Made by a program: the position numbers and the translations under genes. Below are positions 1 through 6,620 of a DNA stretch of 10,896 nt, piece by piece. Source of the stretch: Gammaproteobacteria bacterium (GTDB lineage: Bacteria > Pseudomonadota > Gammaproteobacteria > UWMA-0217); assembly GCA_027031685.1 (NCBI GenBank), contig JALVPS010000372.1, positions 1 to 10,896 of the forward strand. Direction: 5' to 3'. Within the stretch, counting starts at the first letter, position 1. Each line of letters starts with the position of its first letter. The notes beneath the pieces are model-generated. The model was given only the letters and a program-made list of their open reading frames with translations, was not told where the DNA came from and made no database searches.

Positions 1-91
1 CCCTGGCGCAGGGCCTTGTCGGCCAGCCGGCAGGCGAACAGCAGCTCGGCTTCCGCCCGCCCGTCGTCGAGCAGGTAGAAGTCGATGCGGG

Positions 92-95
<4 letters not shown>
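1..95 (-). CDS. holC: DNA polymerase III chi subunit, N-terminal part (partial)
   Basis: Only the first 31 codons are inside the window; the gene continues past position 1. The frame begins with GTG at 95-93 and reads MTRIDFYLL followed by an acidic turn and LFACRLADKALRQ. This matches the opening beta-strand (T-x-I/V-D-F-Y-x-L) and first helix (F-A-C-R-L-A-x-K-A) of the chi subunit, which links the clamp loader to single-strand-binding protein at the replication fork. The GTG overlaps the pepA stop as GTGA (4-nt overlap), so it is translationally coupled downstream of pepA. The pepA-holC order is common in proteobacteria and supports the call. No catalytic residue can be judged because the rest is missing. 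Confidence 0.85.
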
Positions 96-1603
<1,508 letters not shown>

Positions 1604-1664
1604 GCCGAAATCCGGTCGGGTGTGGGCGGGGCGGGGGCGCCGCGCGGCGGCGCGAACGGTGCGG

Positions 1665-1673
1665 ATCATAGCA
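1665..1673 (-). promoter_or_regulatory. Extended -10 promoter for pepA-holC
   Basis: On the minus strand this reads TGCTATGAT, a TGn extended -10 with 5/6 match to TATAAT. No convincing -35 sits 16-19 nt upstream, as is usual for extended -10 promoters. Transcription would start near 1658, leaving about 55 nt of leader before the chosen pepA start at 1603. The ATG of the longer pepA frame is part of the TATGAT itself. Confidence 0.5.
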
Positions 1674-1693
1674 GACTTTGGCCGCCCACCGGT

Positions 1694-1728
1694 TGGTCCA
1701 GGTTCTCGCCTGGACAGTCGGGACCAGG
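1694..1728. repeat. Nested inverted repeats between the divergent promoters
   Basis: Perfect 7-bp arms GTCCAGG (1696-1702) and CCTGGAC (1709-1715) surround a 6-nt centre. A second, competing pairing joins TGGTCC (1694-1699) to GGACCA (1721-1726), and a third joins CCTGG (1709-1713) to CCAGG (1724-1728). The cluster lies between the pepA extended -10 and the TTGACA box of the plus-strand promoter, a natural place for an operator that serves both. A T-run follows at 1730-1735, but there is no plus-strand gene to terminate here. Confidence 0.45.
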
Positions 1729-1734
1729 TATTTT

Positions 1735-1763
1735 TTGACAGAAGGGGCTCTATCTCCTATACG
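1735..1763 (+). promoter_or_regulatory. Sigma-70 type promoter for the peptidase cassette
   Basis: A perfect TTGACA -35 (1735-1740), a 17-bp spacer and TATACG (1758-1763, 4/6 to TATAAT), with a T-run just upstream that could act as an UP-like element. The predicted transcript starts near 1770 and has a leader of about 85 nt before the peptidase ATG at 1855. Confidence 0.7.
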
Positions 1764-1781
1764 AAGTTGGTGAAGGAGTCA

Positions 1782-1820
1782 ATGGCAGATGCGCTGAATT
1801 TTGGCTTCGACACAGCGTGA
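1782..1820 (+). CDS. Possible 12-residue leader peptide
   Basis: Within the leader of the peptidase mRNA, AAGGAG (1773-1778) is followed after 3 nt by an ATG and a 12-codon frame, MADALNFGFDTA, ending in TGA at 1818-1820. It stops 34 nt before the peptidase ATG. The spacing between ribosome site and ATG is tight, the peptide has no run of regulatory codons and no attenuator hairpin is evident, so this may be chance. Confidence 0.2.
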   Translation: MADALNFGFDTA

Positions 1821-1840
1821 AGCGAAACTTATGGACTTGA

Positions 1841-1847
1841 AAGGAGG
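1841..1847 (+). promoter_or_regulatory. Strong ribosome binding site fixing the peptidase start
   Basis: AAGGAGG with 7 nt to ATG 1855. The alternatives in the same frame, TTG 1801 and ATG 1831, have no comparable site, and the 1831 start would place this Shine-Dalgarno inside codons for a Gly run. Confidence 0.8.
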
Positions 1848-1854
1848 TGGAGGA

Positions 1855-3051
1855 ATGAGTACAGACAATGAAATCACGGAGCAGGGATTTGACGATCCCC
1901 CCGAACAGGAGATAGCGGAGGAAAACGAGGACCTGCTTGAGGAAGAAGAGGCGGCGAGCTTTGCAGAGCCTGCAGAGGAAGATTTCGAGGAACTGGCCGA
2001 GGCGCCGCAGGATATGGATCCCGAATACCTGGATGTAGATGAGGCGCTCGTGCAAATACATGCAGAGATTAGTCAACAGCTGGCCCAACTCACCACGGAC
2101 GAGACGGGATCTATCTCCTCGGAGAACGCCTTCGAAGGCAGCGGAAACATCGTAGGGGTCGGCTTCGGGCTGGCAGGGGAGGACTCCGAACTCCTCGCCG
2201 ACCCGGGTGAGCCGGCACTCAATGTCTATGTGGTGGAGCCTGCCTCCGTTGACGAGGTGAAGTCAGTCATTGTCGACTCCATGGGCATCTCGGCGGCGGA
2301 CAACGACGACGTGCCAGTGAATGTGATCGTCAGTGGGATCATCGACGCCGACTCCCACCGCTTTCGCATGCGGCCAGCCGCGGGAGGGGTATCGGTAGGG
2401 CACTACCGCATCACTGCCGGAACCCTTGGCTGTCTGGCACGCGGTCGTCGGGCACCTCGCAATCGCCGGCTGCTGGTGTTGAGCAACAATCATGTGCTGG
2501 CCAACTCGAACAATGCACGCTTCGGCGACTCGGTATTGCAACCGGGACGGTACGATGGCGGGCGCAATCCCAGGGACCGGATCGCCATCCTGGAGCGTTT
2601 CGTGCCCATCCGCTTCGGCGGTCGTCCAAATTATGTAGACTGCGCGACTGCCTGGGCCTGGCCGAGCAGAGTCCGGCGAGAGTTGGTCTACCTGCGCGGG
2701 GGCCGGCGTCGCCTGTTCCGCATCAGCCGCCAGATCCGGGTCTGTCGCCCGGGGATGCTGGTGGGCAAGTCGGGACGTACCACCCAATTGACTTCCGGGC
2801 GGGTTTCAGACTGCCACGCCACTGTCCGCGTCAACTATGGTAGTGGCCGGGTGGCCCTCTTCCGAGACCAGATGGTGATCCGCCCACTACGTGGCAGGTT
2901 CAGTGCCGGGGGGGACTCGGGATCGGTCATCTGGACTTGGGATCGACGGCGCAACCCCGTAGGGCTGCTGTTTGCGGGCAGCAGTAGCGTAACCATTGCG
3001 AATCACATGTGGCGGGTGGTCCGGGCCTTGGACATCAGTCTCTATACCTGA
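1855..3051 (+). CDS. Trypsin-fold (Nal1-like, S1-type) serine peptidase with acidic N-terminal half
   Basis: A 398-aa protein. Residues 1-95 are low complexity and very acidic. Residues about 96-166 form a small alpha/beta domain with the pattern NIVGVGFG ... LNVYVV ... VPVNVIVSGIIDAD. Residues about 172-398 are a trypsin-like domain with a complete apparent triad: His213 in LSNNHVLANSNN, Asp262 in NYVDCATAW and Ser355 in GGDSGSV. GKSGRTTQLTSGRV (304-317) is also typical of the bacterial relatives of plant NAL1. There is no signal peptide or membrane segment, so location is uncertain; four cysteines (193, 263, 297, 320) lie only in the peptidase domain. Charge is sharply split: 47 Asp/Glu against one Lys before residue 169, then 42 Arg and one Lys against 11 acidic residues. 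Codon use is less GC3-biased than pepA or lptF. It has its own promoter and a strong ribosome site. Substrate and role are unknown; the acidic part may shield the basic catalytic part (inference). Confidence 0.8.
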   Translation: MSTDNEITEQGFDDPPEQEIAEENEDLLEEEEAASFAEPAEEDFEELAEAPQDMDPEYLDVDEALVQIHAEISQQLAQLTTDETGSISSENAFEGSGNIVGVGFGLAGEDSELLADPGEPALNVYVVEPASVDEVKSVIVDSMGISAADNDDVPVNVIVSGIIDADSHRFRMRPAAGGVSVGHYRITAGTLGCLARGRRAPRNRRLLVLSNNHVLANSNNARFGDSVLQPGRYDGGRNPRDRIAILERFVPIRFGGRPNYVDCATAWAWPSRVRRELVYLRGGRRRLFRISRQIRVCRPGMLVGKSGRTTQLTSGRVSDCHATVRVNYGSGRVALFRDQMVIRPLRGRFSAGGDSGSVIWTWDRRRNPVGLLFAGSSSVTIANHMWRVVRALDISLYT

Positions 3052-3068
3052 ACATAATCGAGTTGTGT

Positions 3069-3105
3069 GGACGCCCTCCGCTGGTCTACAGGGCGGAGGG
3101 CGTCC
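3069..3105 (+). terminator. Perfect 13-bp hairpin between the two cassette genes
   Basis: Arms GGACGCCCTCCGC (3069-3081) and GCGGAGGGCGTCC (3093-3105) are perfectly complementary with an 11-nt loop, starting 17 nt after the peptidase stop. No T-run follows, so a classical intrinsic terminator is not complete. It could be a weak terminator, a 3' stabilising hairpin that sets the ratio of the two products, or a protein-binding dyad. Confidence 0.5.
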
Positions 3106-3144
3106 GGTCAGGAAAGGGCGGAAGGTCTGACGGCGAGGGTTTCG

Positions 3145-3175
3145 TTTGACTTCGTTGCGCTTATCCCTCCATACC
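3145..3175 (+). promoter_or_regulatory. Possible weak promoter for the small cassette gene
   Basis: TTGACT (3146-3151) is 5/6 to the -35 consensus, followed after 18 bp by CATACC (3170-3175), a poor -10. It lies downstream of the 13-bp hairpin and 33 nt before the gene start, so it could give the small gene independent expression. Evidence is slight. Confidence 0.25.
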
Positions 3176-3195
3176 ATGTCTGTATCTCCCCGGAA

Positions 3196-3204
3196 GAGGT
3201 GATC
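3196..3204 (+). promoter_or_regulatory. Ribosome binding site that decides the small-gene start
   Basis: GAGGTGATC is complementary over 9 nt to the 16S rRNA 3' end and sits just before ATG 3208. It favours that start over the longer in-frame opening at 3067, which would translate through the hairpin and has no such site. Confidence 0.75.
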
Positions 3205-3207
3205 CCC

Positions 3208-3531
3208 ATGCCCCATGATTTCAAAAACCCACCAGACCTCGTGGGTCCGGCAGCGAATGGCGTACCGGACGAGGAGGCGGCAATGCCCTATGAACCAGAC
3301 GAAAATGCCACTCCCTTGTCCACTGGCCGGGCCAGTCAGGTGCTTCGGCGGCATGAGGTTGAATTGATGGCAATCGAAGGGGTGGTAGGGGTTTCAGTGG
3401 CGCGGAACCCCATAGGCGAGGAGGTGATCAAGGTCTGGGTACGAGAAGCAGGGATCCAGCGCGCAATCCCCGATCACCTTGAGGGTGTACCGGTGGAGGT
3501 TGAGATAACGGGCGACATTGACGCCTTCTGA
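3208..3531 (+). CDS. Small protein related to the N-terminal domain of the adjacent peptidase
   Basis: A 107-aa soluble protein with no signal peptide or cysteine. Residues 1-40 are Pro/acid-rich and likely disordered. Residues 41-107 begin with a basic helix (RASQVLRRHEVELMAIEGV) and continue as VVGVSVARNPIG, EEVIKVWVRE, AIPDHLEGVPVEVEITGDIDAF. The order VGV, then V-x-V strand, then VPVxVxxxGxIDA is the same as at residues 98-165 of the upstream peptidase, so I read it as a stand-alone version of that pre-peptidase domain, with a predicted alpha-beta-beta-alpha-beta order. It lies 156 nt after the peptidase gene on the same strand, with the same relaxed codon use, and has a near-perfect Shine-Dalgarno. 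Function is not recognised; a partner, inhibitor or chaperone of the peptidase is an inference from shared domain and linkage. Confidence 0.75.
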   Translation: MPHDFKNPPDLVGPAANGVPDEEAAMPYEPDENATPLSTGRASQVLRRHEVELMAIEGVVGVSVARNPIGEEVIKVWVREAGIQRAIPDHLEGVPVEVEITGDIDAF

Positions 3532-3540
3532 ACAGAAGGC
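3523..3540 (+). terminator. Short hairpin over the small-gene stop codon
   Basis: GCCTTCT (3523-3529), loop GAAC, AGAAGGC (3534-3540): a 7-bp perfect stem containing the last codons and the stop. There is no T-run behind it, so termination would be weak or Rho-assisted. It may mark the 3' end of the cassette transcript before lptF. Confidence 0.35.
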
Positions 3541-3638
3541 CGGGTTCCACAGTCGTCAGAGGAGACATCGCCCTTGTTCATCGCCCGAATTGGGGACAGG
3601 CCGATGCATGGCCAAACGACTGTCTAACCCGTATTCGT

Positions 3639-3659
3639 GGCTGTCGGACAGCCTATATT
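3639..3659 (+). promoter_or_regulatory. Dyad plus -10-like box upstream of lptF
   Basis: GGCTGTC-G-GACAGCC (3639-3653) is a perfect 7-bp-arm palindrome immediately followed by TATATT (3654-3659, 5/6 to TATAAT). No -35 hexamer fits at 16-18 bp. This could be a regulated lptFG promoter with the operator in the spacer. The rest of the gene-free stretch 3541-3759 shows no reading frame or repeat I can support. Confidence 0.35.
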
Positions 3660-3759
3660 GCTTGTGAGGCCGGCATCTTGCCGTGCCCTCGCTGTGTGTC
3701 TTGGCCTCATCCGGGTCGGAAATGGGCATGCCACGAGCGAGCGGGTATGATCCCGCGCC

Positions 3760-4854
3760 GTGAGACTGCCGATCCTGGACCGCTATTTCCTGCGTGAGAC
3801 CCTGCTCGTGCTGGGCGCCGTGCTCGTGGTGCTGCTGCTGGTGTTGCTGGGTGGCCTCTTCGTGCGCCTGCTGGGCAAGGTGGCGGCGGGCAGCCTGGAG
3901 GCCGGGCTGCTGCTGCCGCTGGTGTTCTGGTGGACCATACAATCGCTGTCCACCCTGCTGTCGGTGTCGCTGTTTCTGGCCATCCTCATCAGCCTGGGGC
4001 GCTTCTACAAGGACAGCGAGATCTATGCCATGCGCGCCAGCGGCCTGGGGCCGTGGGGGCTGCTGCGGCCCTTCCTGCTGCTGGGCGGGGCGGTGGCCGT
4101 GCTGCTGGCGGTGCTGGCCCTGTGGCTCAATCCCTGGGCCACCCAGCGCACCCACGCCCTGCGCGACATGGCGGTGAAGAAGCTGGACCTGGCGGGCGTC
4201 ACGCCGGGGCGCTTCATCACCCAGCCCTCCGCCCACCGCGTGGTGTTCGCGGAGGCGCTGAGCGCCGACCGCCGCTATCTGGAGCGGTTGTATGTCTTTC
4301 AGGAGCGGCAGGGGGCGCTGCAGGTGATCACTGCCCGCCGCGCCCGTCAGGTGCGCCCGGAAGGCAGCGCCGACGCCTATCTGGAGCTGGAGGACGGCGA
4401 GCTGTTCCAGGGCGCGCCGGCGGCCGAGCGCCACCTGCGCGTGCGCTACCGACGCCAGGGCATCCGCTTGCCGGGGCTGCGGCTGGCCCCGCGTCAGGAC
4501 GTGGACATGCTGCCGCCGGACGTACTGCTGCGCCATGCCGACCGGCCGCACCGGGCCGAGCTGCACTGGCGGCTGTCCTTCCCCCTCAGCGCCCTGGTGC
4601 TGACCCTGCTGGCCGTGCCCCTCAGCCATGCCTCGCCCCGGGCTGGCCGCTTCGGGCGGCTCACGGTGGCCATTCTCATCTACATCTTCTATGCCAACCT
4701 GCTGGGCATGGGCCGCGCCTGGCTGGAGGACGGCACGCTGCCGTTGTGGCTGGGGCTGTGGTGGGTGCACGGCGCGGTGGTGGCCGGGGCGCTGCTGCTG
4801 CAGGCGCGGCAGAACGGCTGGCGGCCGCGCCTGTGGCGGCGGGCGGCGGCCTGA
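3760..4854 (+). CDS. lptF: LPS export ABC transporter permease LptF
   Basis: A 364-aa inner-membrane subunit of LptB2FG, which extracts lipopolysaccharide from the inner membrane and pushes it onto the LptC-LptA bridge. It starts with a short cytoplasmic segment (LDRYFLRETLLV), then membrane helices at about 11-37, 55-80 and 100-122. A periplasmic beta-jellyroll spans about 125-260, and three more helices lie at about 270-290, 303-322 and 328-350. LxRYxxRE at the N-terminus, the coupling-helix region FYKDSEIYAMRASGL (82-96) and RAELHWRLSFPLSALVLTLLAVPLS after the jellyroll are family hallmarks seen in E. coli LptF. Start is GTG 3760, with no strong ribosome site before it. The stop overlaps the lptG ATG (TGATG), so the two permeases are coupled. 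Codons are strongly GC3-biased. Confidence 0.95.
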   Translation: MRLPILDRYFLRETLLVLGAVLVVLLLVLLGGLFVRLLGKVAAGSLEAGLLLPLVFWWTIQSLSTLLSVSLFLAILISLGRFYKDSEIYAMRASGLGPWGLLRPFLLLGGAVAVLLAVLALWLNPWATQRTHALRDMAVKKLDLAGVTPGRFITQPSAHRVVFAEALSADRRYLERLYVFQERQGALQVITARRARQVRPEGSADAYLELEDGELFQGAPAAERHLRVRYRRQGIRLPGLRLAPRQDVDMLPPDVLLRHADRPHRAELHWRLSFPLSALVLTLLAVPLSHASPRAGRFGRLTVAILIYIFYANLLGMGRAWLEDGTLPLWLGLWWVHGAVVAGALLLQARQNGWRPRLWRRAAA

Positions 4855-5915
4855 TGCGCATCCTGGACCGCTACCTGCTGCTGCACGTGCTGGCGGGCAC
4901 GGCGCTGGCGCTGCTGGTGCTGGTGTCCCTGGACGGGCTGTTCGGCTTCCTCAAGGAGCTGGAGGACGTGGGGCGCGGCGGCTACGGTCACGCCCAGGCC
5001 CTGCTCTATGTGCTGTTCACCCTGCCGGCGCGTGCCTACCAGTACGCGCCGCCGGCGGTGCTCATCGGCAGCCTCATGAGCCTGGGCGCGCTGGCGGCGC
5101 AAAACGAGCTGCTGGCCATCCGCGCCGCCGGGCTGTCGGTGTGGGGCATCGCCGGCTCGGTGCTCAAGGCCGGCCTGATCATGGCCGTGGCGGTGCTGCT
5201 GCTGGGTGAGCAGCTGGCGCCGCTGGGGCAGGAGAAGGGTCGCCAGCTGCGCACGCAGGCCATCAGCGGCCGCCTGGCGGTGCAGGGCAGCAGCGGGGTG
5301 TGGATGCGCGCCGGCGACGAGTTCATCCGCGCGCGCGTGGTGCTGGGCAGCGAGCGGATGCTGGACGTGCGCGTGTTCCGCTTCGACCAGGGCCATCGCC
5401 TGCGCGAGGTGCTGACGGCCGGCTCGGCGGCGGGAGATGGCGGCCACTGGCGGCTGCGGGACGTGCAACGGCTGGTGGTGGGCCGGGAGTCGGTGCGCCG
5501 CGAGCAGCTGGCGAGCATGGACTGGCCTACGCGCATCAGCGACGAGATGCTGGCCGTGCTGCGCGTGGAGCCGCGCGATATGCGTGCCCGTGACCTGTAC
5601 ACCTACGTGCGCTATCTGCGCGACAACCGGCTCGACAGCCGCCAGTACGAGCTGGCCTTCTGGAATCGTTTCGTCGCCCCCCTGTCCAGCCTGGTCATGC
5701 TGCTGCTGGCGCTGCCCTTCGTGTTCGGCTCGCAGCGCAGCGGCGGCGCCGGCCAGCGCCTGTTCCTGGGCGTGCTGCTGGGGTTGGGCTATTTCCTGGT
5801 CGCCCGGCTGCTCAACCAGGCCGGCTTGGTGCTGGGCCTGCCGCCCCTGCTGAGCGCCGTGGCACCGCCGGCCGTCTTTCTGCTGCTGGCCGTGGCGCTA
5901 CTGCGGCGCGTCTGA
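4854..5915 (+). CDS. lptG: LPS export ABC transporter permease LptG
   Basis: A 353-aa partner of LptF in the LptB2FGC extractor. It opens MRILDRYLLLHVLAGTALAL, like the E. coli VLDRYIGKTI start, with six predicted membrane helices in a 3+3 layout around a periplasmic jellyroll (about residues 125-265). The cytoplasmic coupling helix reads AAQNELLAIRAAGLSVWGI (matching QRSELVVMQASGF in E. coli). The second helical block begins at YELAFWNRFVAPLSSLVMLLLALPFVFG, a conserved stretch. Its ATG shares one base with the lptF stop. The 3' end overlaps by 18 bp the end of the convergent RDD gene, with no terminator hairpin between them. Length is close to the usual ~355-360 residues. Confidence 0.95.
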   Translation: MRILDRYLLLHVLAGTALALLVLVSLDGLFGFLKELEDVGRGGYGHAQALLYVLFTLPARAYQYAPPAVLIGSLMSLGALAAQNELLAIRAAGLSVWGIAGSVLKAGLIMAVAVLLLGEQLAPLGQEKGRQLRTQAISGRLAVQGSSGVWMRAGDEFIRARVVLGSERMLDVRVFRFDQGHRLREVLTAGSAAGDGGHWRLRDVQRLVVGRESVRREQLASMDWPTRISDEMLAVLRVEPRDMRARDLYTYVRYLRDNRLDSRQYELAFWNRFVAPLSSLVMLLLALPFVFGSQRSGGAGQRLFLGVLLGLGYFLVARLLNQAGLVLGLPPLLSAVAPPAVFLLLAVALLRRV

Positions 5916-6353
5916 AGCGCCTTTGTCCACCACCAGCCGCGTGCCCGAGGCCAGGTCGTGCCAGGTGGCGCCGCGCCGGTCCACCAGCGACCACCAGAAA
6001 CCCAGGCCCAGGGCCGCCCAGGAGAGCAGCGCCACGGCCAGGCGCAGCGTCACCTGCAGCCAGTCGACGCGCGCACCGTGCGCCGGCACCAGCCGCACCC
6101 GCCAGGTCTTCATGCCCAGGGTCTGCCCGCCGTGGGTCCAGAACCAGCCGAAATAGACGTACACGACGGCATACAGCAGGAACTGCAGCAGCGGGTAGCG
6201 CGGATCGCCGTAGGTGATGCCGCCTATCACGGTGAAGGGCAGGGCCACGATGAACAGCACGCCGAACAGCAGCAGCCCGTCGTAGGTTGCCGCCCCCAGA
6301 CGGCGCCACAGCGGTGCCGGCCGCGTGGCTGTGGGAAAATCGGTTTGTGTCAT
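5898..6353 (-). CDS. RDD family membrane protein
   Basis: A 151-aa inner-membrane protein of the RDD family, so called for conserved Arg and Asp residues. After a short polar start it reads PLWRRLGAATYDGLLLFGV (the R...D of helix 1), then PLLQFLLYAVVYVYFGWFWTHGGQTLGMKTWRVRLV, where G-x-T-x-G-M/K is the family signature between helices 2 and 3. It ends with SLVDRRGATWHDLASGTRLVV, the R-G-x-x-W-H-D-x-x-S/A-G-T motif. Three to four membrane helices are visible. ATG 6353-6351 is preferred because a GGAG lies 12 nt upstream and the alternative is a TTG at 6380. RDD proteins next to lptG occur in other gammaproteobacteria (from memory); proposed roles in transport or ion exchange are not established for this one. 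Confidence 0.85.
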   Translation of the reverse strand: MTQTDFPTATRPAPLWRRLGAATYDGLLLFGVLFIVALPFTVIGGITYGDPRYPLLQFLLYAVVYVYFGWFWTHGGQTLGMKTWRVRLVPAHGARVDWLQVTLRLAVALLSWAALGLGFWWSLVDRRGATWHDLASGTRLVVDKGASDAPQ

Positions 6354-6471
6354 GGGAAAGGGGCGCTCCGTGGGAAACAATGTATTTTTGGCCTGGCGGT
6401 CTGGTCTGTGCTATATCAGCCACTTGTCGGGAAAGTTTGTGATGTCGGGGTCAATCAGCGGTATCGGGTGT

Positions 6472-6502
6472 ATGGTGCCTTGCACCATTCCAAATATATA
6501 AG
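6472..6502 (+). promoter_or_regulatory. Operator-like dyad and AT-rich -10 region upstream of the DUF2173-like operon
   Basis: ATGGTGC-CTT-GCACCAT (6472-6488) is a perfect 7-bp-arm dyad, followed by AAATATATAAG containing TATATA (6495-6500). A dyad in place of a -35 beside an AT-rich -10 suggests an activator-dependent promoter. The remaining part of the 267-bp gene-free stretch 6354-6620 holds a CCACCG/CGGTGG repeat (6540-6560) and a repeated CCGATCGC (6509-6516, 6587-6594), with no reading frame I can support. Confidence 0.35.
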
Positions 6503-6609
6503 CCAGGACCGATCGCCGGGCGCCCCGCGCTTCCTGCGGCCACCGCCGGGGACACGGTGGAGGGTTGCCGCCACTGGCCCGACAGGCCGATCGCTTTATA
6601 CCAGAACCA

Positions 6610-6617
6610 AAGGAGGT
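6610..6617 (+). promoter_or_regulatory. Strong ribosome binding site for the first DUF2173-like gene
   Basis: AAGGAGGT, with 3 nt between its last base and ATG 6621. It fixes the start and rules out the long upstream extension of that frame. Confidence 0.75.
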
Positions 6618-6620
6618 CTT

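Noticed and set aside
1709..1736. CCTGG/CCAGG stem followed by TATTTTTT as an intrinsic terminator
   Set aside because: The stem is only 5 bp and no plus-strand gene lies upstream; the T-run fits better as part of the cassette promoter region.
1801..1854. TTG 1801 or ATG 1831 as the peptidase start
   Set aside because: Neither has a ribosome site, whereas ATG 1855 has AAGGAGG at 7 nt; the added residues encode a Gly run over that site.
3556..4770. 404-aa minus-strand frame opposite lptF
   Set aside because: Gln/His-rich nonsense composition typical of the antisense of a high-GC membrane gene; lptF is unambiguous.
3930..4853. N-terminal extension of the lptG frame
   Set aside because: Gly/Ala/Pro low-complexity run overlapping lptF in another frame; LptG similarity begins at the ATG at 4854.
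6474..6486. Sigma-54 promoter (TGG...TTGCA)
   Set aside because: The GG and GC elements are too close together for a -24/-12 promoter; the segment is better explained as a perfect dyad.
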